Shown here in pieces: positions 29,376 through 35,440 of a DNA stretch of 35,440 bases. A program made the translations under genes and the position numbers. The stretch's first letter is position 1; every line of letters starts with the position of its first letter. This stretch comes from a candidate division TA06 bacterium (GTDB taxonomy: Bacteria; Hydrothermota; 32-111; QNBC01), in the NCBI GenBank assembly GCA_003641665.1, contig QNBC01000003.1:1-35440 (forward strand), given 5' to 3'. Under the pieces are notes generated by a model. The model had not been told where the DNA came from, did not search any database, and worked only from the letters and a program-made list of their open reading frames with translations.

Positions 29376-31793
29376 TTATTGATAATTTTCAAGCTTCTTA
29401 ACGGATAAAATTGTATATTCATCATCCCTAAGTTTTATTTTCTCTCCGGTTTTTTTACCTTCCAGGGCTTCTCCAATATCAGAATTATAGGAAATAATAT
29501 TCTTTTCAATGTTAGATTCCCACGGTCCCAACACTTTATATACAAATTCTTCACCCTTTTTGTCTTTTAATTTCACTTCGGTTCCGAATGTTACAAAATC
29601 GCCTTTAATGTCATCGAGTTCTTTGACTATAGCATTGTTAATTTCATCTTCCAAAACTTTTATTTTATGTGATAACATTCTTTGTTTTTCCTTTGCCGCT
29701 TTGTATTCGGCATTTTCACTTAAATCCCCCATTGCCACAGCTTCACTGATACGCTTACTATTCTCCGGAATTTCAACACCAAGAATATGCTTACGCAATT
29801 TAACTTTTTCATTATAAGTACTTTTCAATGTAAAAAACGTATCTAATGCTCCTTCTTCCCTTTTCTTTTTATCAATTTTTTTCTCTATCTCTATTTCTTT
29901 TTCCTTTTCAATATCAGGGAATTCTTCGTTTACCATACCTTTCAATGTAACCTGCATTTCAACGGGCAAATTTTCAATTCTATCTATCTGTCTAATAAGC
30001 ATCCTGGCTCTATTTTCATTACCAATACTACTTACGGCTTTCTTAAAGAAAGCAAAATTATTACTTCTTATTAAATCTCTCGTTTTCTGCATCAACTGCT
30101 GATATAATTGTCTTGCCTCTTTATCTTGTTCGTTATTCGCTTCTATGGAAATATATTCATACAGTTCAAACAATTTTTCAAATAGCCTTTCAATACCAAT
30201 CTCTTCATCTCCTCCCCAGGCACCTTTCAACTTATTCTTTACTACAATCAGAAATAAATCGGGATGAAGATAAATATCGTCCAATGTGTCTTTGATTATC
30301 TTTTCTGCCAAATCCTTTTTATCATTTTTGTATAGATATTCTATGTATTGTTCTTGAACAAAAGGTGAAAACTGAGAAACGGATGTTTCCATATAATCGT
30401 CAAATCCTTCCCAAATATTCTCTGCAATTTTAAACGTCTCATAAATATATTTTGCACGTACGATATCATTCATATAGCCGTTAAGACGTTCCTTCGCAGC
30501 TACCTGCTCTCTTAAGAAATTCTCCAGGTCATATTTGTCCGGGAAAATCTTTTTGAGAAAAAAGAACGCTCGCAGATTGGGTATTGTTTTAAAAGAACTC
30601 TCTATCTGTTTCTTTTCTTCCTCATCAAGATCATTCTGTATCTTTTCAAGTTCAAATAGCCTTCTCTTTAAATCAGTTATTTTCAATATTTCATCAACGA
30701 TAGATTTACCCCCCCCTTTATTTATCGCATAATTATAACTCAAATCTTTCGTTATAATCGGGGATTTTTCACATGCTCTTTTAATTCTTTTCCACTCGTT
30801 TAACCAATCTTTTTCATCGATAAAGTAAGGGACAAAAAACGATTTTAATTCCTTTTGAGAGAGCTTTTTGTTCGCCTTTTTCAATATAACATATACTGCT
30901 TTATCAGGAGATTCTTTTATTAAATTCTTAAAATCATCTATTCTGTCGAAACGGTAAACATTATAATCGTTTTTATCAAGATGAACAACTATATTATTAA
31001 GCTTCTGTCTTTTAAATTTCTTTACCGTATTATTCTTAAATCTTATTTTTACATCATCAAAAATATAATCGACCTTTTCGATTTTACCGGTTCCAAAATT
31101 TTGATGATAAACATATTCATCTTCGTCAAATAAAATGAGATCTTCAAATACCTTAACGGCTTTCTTCAAACTATCGCATATCATCAATTTTGATATTTTA
31201 AGTAGTTTATCAAGATTTTTATGTTCTTTATATATGTTTTTATAATAATCAATAAACAACATTTTAATATTTTTATCGTTGGGATCCGTATCGAGTAGCA
31301 ACTTGAGAAATTTATAGTAGATCTCATCTTTCATATCAATATCGTTAATTACAAGATTAATAATGCTGCTCGCGAGTTCTTTATTCCCTTTCTTTGATAT
31401 GATCACTGCAATTTCGTATATCTCATCATTGGACAATTTTTTATTTTCGAGAGCTTCAAGAATATTTTCTTCGAGTTTTCCATAACTCTTTTCATGTGCC
31501 AAAGATTTCAAATATTTAAAATAATATTTCTTATATTTAATTTCATCTTTCCCCTCGTAATAATCCATTAATTTTTTCACTAATGGTGATTGTTTTTCAG
31601 ATTTATTTATAAGATAATTCAGATAAGTAAAATAATCTTCATCAAATTTCCTGGTATTCTCACAGGCATCAATGTAAGCTCTTATAATTGCAGTGGATTT
31701 CTTCCCCTTATCACTTAACTCTTTAAACAGATCGATCAGCTCATCCCATTTCTTTTCTCTCTTTAATTCTTGAATCTCTTCCGATTTACTCAT
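29376..31793 (-). CDS. Large protein with helical repeats, CarD-like segment and C-terminal GreA/GreB domain
   Basis: C-term RISEAVAMGDLSENAEYKAAKEKQRMLSHKIKVLEDEI...IGEALEGKKTGEKIKL; middle DEYVYHQNFGTGKIEKVDYIFDDVKIRF. Confidence 0.88.
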   Translation of the reverse strand: MSKSEEIQELKREKKWDELIDLFKELSDKGKKSTAIIRAYIDACENTRKFDEDYFTYLNYLINKSEKQSPLVKKLMDYYEGKDEIKYKKYYFKYLKSLAHEKSYGKLEENILEALENKKLSNDEIYEIAVIISKKGNKELASSIINLVINDIDMKDEIYYKFLKLLLDTDPNDKNIKMLFIDYYKNIYKEHKNLDKLLKISKLMICDSLKKAVKVFEDLILFDEDEYVYHQNFGTGKIEKVDYIFDDVKIRFKNNTVKKFKRQKLNNIVVHLDKNDYNVYRFDRIDDFKNLIKESPDKAVYVILKKANKKLSQKELKSFFVPYFIDEKDWLNEWKRIKRACEKSPIITKDLSYNYAINKGGGKSIVDEILKITDLKRRLFELEKIQNDLDEEEKKQIESSFKTIPNLRAFFFLKKIFPDKYDLENFLREQVAAKERLNGYMNDIVRAKYIYETFKIAENIWEGFDDYMETSVSQFSPFVQEQYIEYLYKNDKKDLAEKIIKDTLDDIYLHPDLFLIVVKNKLKGAWGGDEEIGIERLFEKLFELYEYISIEANNEQDKEARQLYQQLMQKTRDLIRSNNFAFFKKAVSSIGNENRARMLIRQIDRIENLPVEMQVTLKGMVNEEFPDIEKEKEIEIEKKIDKKKREEGALDTFFTLKSTYNEKVKLRKHILGVEIPENSKRISEAVAMGDLSENAEYKAAKEKQRMLSHKIKVLEDEINNAIVKELDDIKGDFVTFGTEVKLKDKKGEEFVYKVLGPWESNIEKNIISYNSDIGEALEGKKTGEKIKLRDDEYTILSVKKLENYQ

Positions 31794-32866
31794 ACATTAA
31801 ACCTAAATTCAATTATATCGCCATCTTCTACGATATAATCCTTTCCTTCTAATTTTAATAGACCTTTTTCCTTCAAAACGCCAAAATCGGGATTATTTTT
31901 AAAATCGTTAAAATGTACGACTTGTGCTTTAATAAACCCTTTTTCGATATCCGAATGAATCTTCCCGGCAGCTTTCTGTGCTGTAGTACCTTTTTTTATA
32001 GGCCAGGCTTTTACTTCATCCTTCCCAACGGTAAAAAACGATATTAAACCAAGACGATTAAAAGTTGCTTTCTTAACTATTTCTATTGCAGATTCTGAAA
32101 CACCGAGTTCTTCCATGTATTCGGCTCTCTCTGCTTCATCCAATTGATTAATTTCCATTTCCAGTTCCCCACACATATCAACAACTCCGAAATTCAGTTT
32201 TTCCCCCAAATCTTCTACCTGTTTTTTTGTCCCTTCATCAATCGTTTCCTCCCCTCTGTTAATGACTATAAGAAGTGGTTTCAAAGACAAAAGATTGTAA
32301 CCTTTCAAGAGGTGTAAATCTTGCTCGGATAGCGATAGTGTCCTTAAAGGAATTTCATTTTCGAGAGATTGCTTTAATCTTTCGAGAAGAGGAAACTCCC
32401 TTTTTTCATCCCCTACAAGGTTCCCTTTCTTCTTTTCCAGTCGTTGTAATCTCTTTTCAATAATCGAGTAATCACTAAACATAATCTCTGAATCAAGAGT
32501 CAATATATCTCTTAAAGGATCCGGTTCAGGAAATCTGTAAATGACATCCTCTCGATTGAAATACCTCACAATCTCAAGAATTACATCAATATTCTTTGCA
32601 AACTCAACAACTTTCGTACCCCAATTTTCTCTTTCCTCTTCCGATATAGCCGGCATATCGGTAATATTCATCGTTGCATATTTTAATTTTTCCGGCTGAA
32701 ATATGGAATTCAAATAATCAATTCTCTGATCTTTTAGTTTTACAACGGCGGTATTGGGTTTGGAATCTTTTAGGGAGTAAGAAGTTACTTCTACGGACAA
32801 TCCTGTAAGTGCATTAAATATAGTGGTTTTACCTGTATTTTCAAGCCCTATTATTCCGATATCCAT
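31790..32866 (-). CDS. Divergent YchF/Obg-like GTPase
   Basis: GIIGLENTGKTTIFNALTG; VRYFNREDVI; C-terminal TGS-like VVHFNDFKNNPDFGVLKEKGLLKLEGKDYIVEDGDIIEFRFNV. Confidence 0.82.
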   Translation of the reverse strand: MDIGIIGLENTGKTTIFNALTGLSVEVTSYSLKDSKPNTAVVKLKDQRIDYLNSIFQPEKLKYATMNITDMPAISEEERENWGTKVVEFAKNIDVILEIVRYFNREDVIYRFPEPDPLRDILTLDSEIMFSDYSIIEKRLQRLEKKKGNLVGDEKREFPLLERLKQSLENEIPLRTLSLSEQDLHLLKGYNLLSLKPLLIVINRGEETIDEGTKKQVEDLGEKLNFGVVDMCGELEMEINQLDEAERAEYMEELGVSESAIEIVKKATFNRLGLISFFTVGKDEVKAWPIKKGTTAQKAAGKIHSDIEKGFIKAQVVHFNDFKNNPDFGVLKEKGLLKLEGKDYIVEDGDIIEFRFNV

Positions 32867-33771
32867 TTTCCATTAATCTTTCTAAATCTATATGCATTTA
32901 ACATGCTATCGGAGATAGGAAATTCGTAATCAAAGAGAGTTTTGGCTTCTCCACTATATCCCACTATACTTTTCTTCTCTTTATCGTAATAAATATGAAA
33001 CAGTGCAATGCTTCCCATTTTACCATATGTTCTAAAAATCACCGTATGTGTGTTTTTGTCCTCAATGGGTTTATTGATTCCTCTTCCGTTAAATCCACCG
33101 AGAATAAAATCTATTCCGTTGACATTCTCAGCAATGTACTTATCCCTCTGATCCCCTATATCCGTAACAGCAATTATTATATCAACATTATGAGCTTTCA
33201 ATATTGAAACCATTCTTCTTGCAGATTCCAATTCATTTTCAATGTCGATTTTATCCCAGTATTTACTCTGATTGAATAACTTCAAATACTGCGAAACCAG
33301 GCCAAAAATACCAATTTTAATTCCTTTTCTTTCAATTATCTCATACTGTTTTATTGGAAAATCGGCAAATATGGCATTTGACGAAACATAAGGAAATTCA
33401 CCTACTATTGATTTTAAATCTGTCCCCATAGAGATATCATAGACACCGAAATTGATAAAATCGTAATTTACATCTTTCAAAAATTTTCTAATTTTCTCTG
33501 TCTTTTCCACCGGATAGAAGGGGTTGTCCGTAAATATATTCCCGTTTGAGATAAGAATCAAACTACTGTCTTTCTCTCGCTCCTCATTAACAAACGGAAT
33601 AAACGATGCCGCATTTCCTATGGTAGGAGGAAAGGAAGGATTCATGTAAGTAGCATATTCCGGCTTCAAGTGTCCTTGAATGTCTCCGGTAAATACGATA
33701 CTTATATCGGAAATACTGTCGGCAAAGACGAACAGAGGTAAAAATAAAAATAAAACTAATATTCTCTTCAT
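32851..33771 (-). CDS. Exported UshA/5'-nucleotidase-like protein, metal-site residues mostly missing
   Basis: Signal peptide; IVFTGDIQGHL; GIKIGIFGLVSQYL; VNGIDFILGGFNGRGI. Confidence 0.65.
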   Translation of the reverse strand: MKRILVLFLFLPLFVFADSISDISIVFTGDIQGHLKPEYATYMNPSFPPTIGNAASFIPFVNEEREKDSSLILISNGNIFTDNPFYPVEKTEKIRKFLKDVNYDFINFGVYDISMGTDLKSIVGEFPYVSSNAIFADFPIKQYEIIERKGIKIGIFGLVSQYLKLFNQSKYWDKIDIENELESARRMVSILKAHNVDIIIAVTDIGDQRDKYIAENVNGIDFILGGFNGRGINKPIEDKNTHTVIFRTYGKMGSIALFHIYYDKEKKSIVGYSGEAKTLFDYEFPISDSMLNAYRFRKINGKWISE

Positions 33772-34325
33772 TTAATCCTCAATTCTTTTGTGGAACGTTT
33801 TAATATGGGAGTAAAGAATTTTTCTTCATAGTATCGAGCGGCTTCAGGTGACGTAATCGCAACACTTGACTCATCATTTTGGGACATTGCGTAGTAACTC
33901 CAGTTTGTGGACCCCAAAACGACAATGGTGGAATCCACGATAAACATCTTCGCATGTGTAGTTGTATCCAAATCATCATACAATGCTTCTACACCATGTG
34001 CAGTAAGATATTCAACGGCATCCATATTTTGTCTCGTACTATTTTTTGCAAAATTTGAAGCATCAACTATTACCCTAACCTTCACTCCTCTGTTATGTGA
34101 ATAAATTAAAGCATCAAGTATCTCGGTTATGGGATCTCCTTCCCTATTAAGGGAGGGATGAATTTCAAGCATTGCTACATCAATGGTTTTACCGGCATTT
34201 TTAATCAAGTTGATTGTATAAGGTAAATAATCTCTGTTATTTAAAACGGTAACGCTTTTGGCGGGAAAACCAAACAACTGAAAAGAAAATAAAATCAGCA
34301 AAGTAAAAAATATAAATCGTTTCAT
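33768..34325 (-). CDS. Exported single-HKD phospholipase D-like protein (Nuc-like)
   Basis: Signal peptide; HAKMFIVDSTIVVLGSTNWSYYAMSQNDE. Confidence 0.88.
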   Translation of the reverse strand: MKRFIFFTLLILFSFQLFGFPAKSVTVLNNRDYLPYTINLIKNAGKTIDVAMLEIHPSLNREGDPITEILDALIYSHNRGVKVRVIVDASNFAKNSTRQNMDAVEYLTAHGVEALYDDLDTTTHAKMFIVDSTIVVLGSTNWSYYAMSQNDESSVAITSPEAARYYEEKFFTPILKRSTKELRIK

Positions 34326-34888
34326 AATAGTTCCGGTTCTTTAAGAGATCTCTTTCTAATCTCGGAGAAATATCGTTCAAAATCACTGTAAACCGATTTT
34401 GAAAAAACAGCCACAGAAGCTTCTCGGTTCAATTCAAGGGCATAGTAACTCCAGTTCATTGAACCAACAATGGAAATATAATTATCGATAAGTATTATTT
34501 TATTATGGGATGTAATCATTCCCGGATCGTATAGAATATTTATTTTGTTATTCGATTTTTCCTCTATCCACTTGGCAAATTCAATATTTTTTCTCGTGTT
34601 ACTCATATTCCATGAAGAAACATCTAAAATCATAGTTACTTTTACACCTCTATCCATCGCTTTTAAAAGAGCATCGTAAATCTTATCATTTATGGAATTA
34701 GAATATTTTTTATATATTCTTGCTGTAAAAATAAGAACATTAATACTATCCTTGGCTTCGTTAATTAAATTGATTAACTTGGGAGTGTACTCTCTATTGT
34801 TCATGGGTATTATACTGTCGCACGGTAATGCATTTATAGAGGTTAGAGACACAAACGTAATAACGAAGAACAGAATAACTTTTTTCAT
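34322..34888 (-). CDS. Exported single-HKD phospholipase D-like protein (start moved to 34888)
   Basis: MKKVILFFVITFVSLTSINA signal peptide; HNKIILIDNYISIVGSMNWSYYALELNRE; the listed start at 34933 lies upstream of the -35 box. Confidence 0.88.
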   Translation of the reverse strand: MKKVILFFVITFVSLTSINALPCDSIIPMNNREYTPKLINLINEAKDSINVLIFTARIYKKYSNSINDKIYDALLKAMDRGVKVTMILDVSSWNMSNTRKNIEFAKWIEEKSNNKINILYDPGMITSHNKIILIDNYISIVGSMNWSYYALELNREASVAVFSKSVYSDFERYFSEIRKRSLKEPELL

Positions 34889-34895
34889 ATCTTCC

Positions 34896-34924
34896 CTTAT
34901 ACAATATTTTTTATCTGTTGTCAA
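34896..34924 (-). promoter_or_regulatory. Promoter of the PLD-ComEC operon: TTGACA-N17-TATAAG
   Basis: Reverse complement TTGACA (34924-34919), 17 nt, TATAAG (34901-34896). Confidence 0.6.
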
Positions 34925-34942
34925 TATAAACAATAAATTTCG

Positions 34943-34985
34943 GGGTAGATAGGCCCGCCTGCACTAAAGTTTCGGCGGGCAGGTA
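34943..34985 (+). repeat. 43-bp interspersed hairpin repeat, copy 2
   Basis: GGGTAGATAGGCCCGCCTGCACTAAAGTTTCGGCGGGCAGGTA; perfect 7-bp stem GCCCGCC/GGCGGGC. Confidence 0.85.
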
Positions 34986-35241
34986 CAAAACATATTAATC
35001 GGAAATAATTGAGATACCGAGATACTATAAACCAATCATACATTTATGTTTAATATGTCATATTATTGAGTTTGTATTTATTTCCGAGACAATACATCTT
35101 TCGTTACCGGAAATAGGTAAACCTCCCCAACTACAGCTCCACATTCTTCAATAATCTGTAATCCATATTAATGCTATGAAATCAGTTTTTTGCATTTTCA
35201 ATAAACATACATTATTTTCTTTTTCAAATAAAGCTATTCAC

Positions 35242-35440
35242 CTACTTCATTTTAAAGAATTTTTTCGTAAATTCCCTTTCCCCATCAATTACTATCATAT
35301 ATGACCCTTGTGGAACAACTTTCCCCTCGTTATCGCATCCGTTCCATATGTAGAAGTCACCATTCGTCTCAAATCGCTTAACCTCTCTGCCGATTAAAGA
35401 GTAGATTTTTCCTTTTATGATATTCTTGTTTTTCCTATCA
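35242..35440 (-). CDS. 3' end of a CDS with FlgD-Ig/T9SS-like C-terminal domain
   Basis: Translation GKIYSLIGREVKRFETNGDFYIWNGCDNEGKVVPQGSYMIVIDGEREFTKKFFKMK*. Confidence 0.75.
   Translation of the reverse strand, partial: DRKNKNIIKGKIYSLIGREVKRFETNGDFYIWNGCDNEGKVVPQGSYMIVIDGEREFTKKFFKMK

Noticed and set aside
34999-35117. TCGGAAATAA / TTATTTCCGA inverted repeat and a third CGGAAATA
   Set aside because: Real 10-bp match, but AT-rich, widely spaced and not tied to a promoter or hairpin; insufficient to call a feature.

Overview
AT-rich bacterial chromosomal window, about 35.4 kb, with no rRNA, tRNA, CRISPR array or intact transposase seen. Most of it is compact co-directional (minus-strand) operons of housekeeping genes. 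(1) holA / coiled-coil zinc-ribbon protein / degenerate DegT-like protein / purN / lnt / macro domain / dCMP deaminase / TerB-like / lipoprotein / dut. (2) etfB-etfA-acyl-CoA dehydrogenase-MATE. (3) HD-GYP+TPR. (4) yebC-ruvC-ruvA-ruvB-DUF2905-queA-tgt-mazG. (5) An eight-gene, mostly overlapping operon: PLD-like / PLD-like / UshA-like / YchF-like / GreA fusion / DnaJ-TPR / Roadblock-LC7 / ComEC. Plus-strand genes are a lamin-tail secreted protein with a T9SS-like C-terminus, an OmpA-family protein, a metallophosphoesterase and a ROK kinase. The most unusual observations are: a 43-bp hairpin repeat, two good copies and one degenerate, each lying exactly 18 nt upstream of a TTGACA-N17 promoter; the PLD-to-ComEC operon, in which ComEC ends without a metallo-beta-lactamase domain while two secreted HKD proteins and an inactive-looking 5'-nucleotidase are co-transcribed; two genes (purN, HD-GYP) whose best start codons are non-canonical (ACG, ATT); and a structured intergenic region between yebC and ompA. 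All product calls are by reading motifs; no database search was run.
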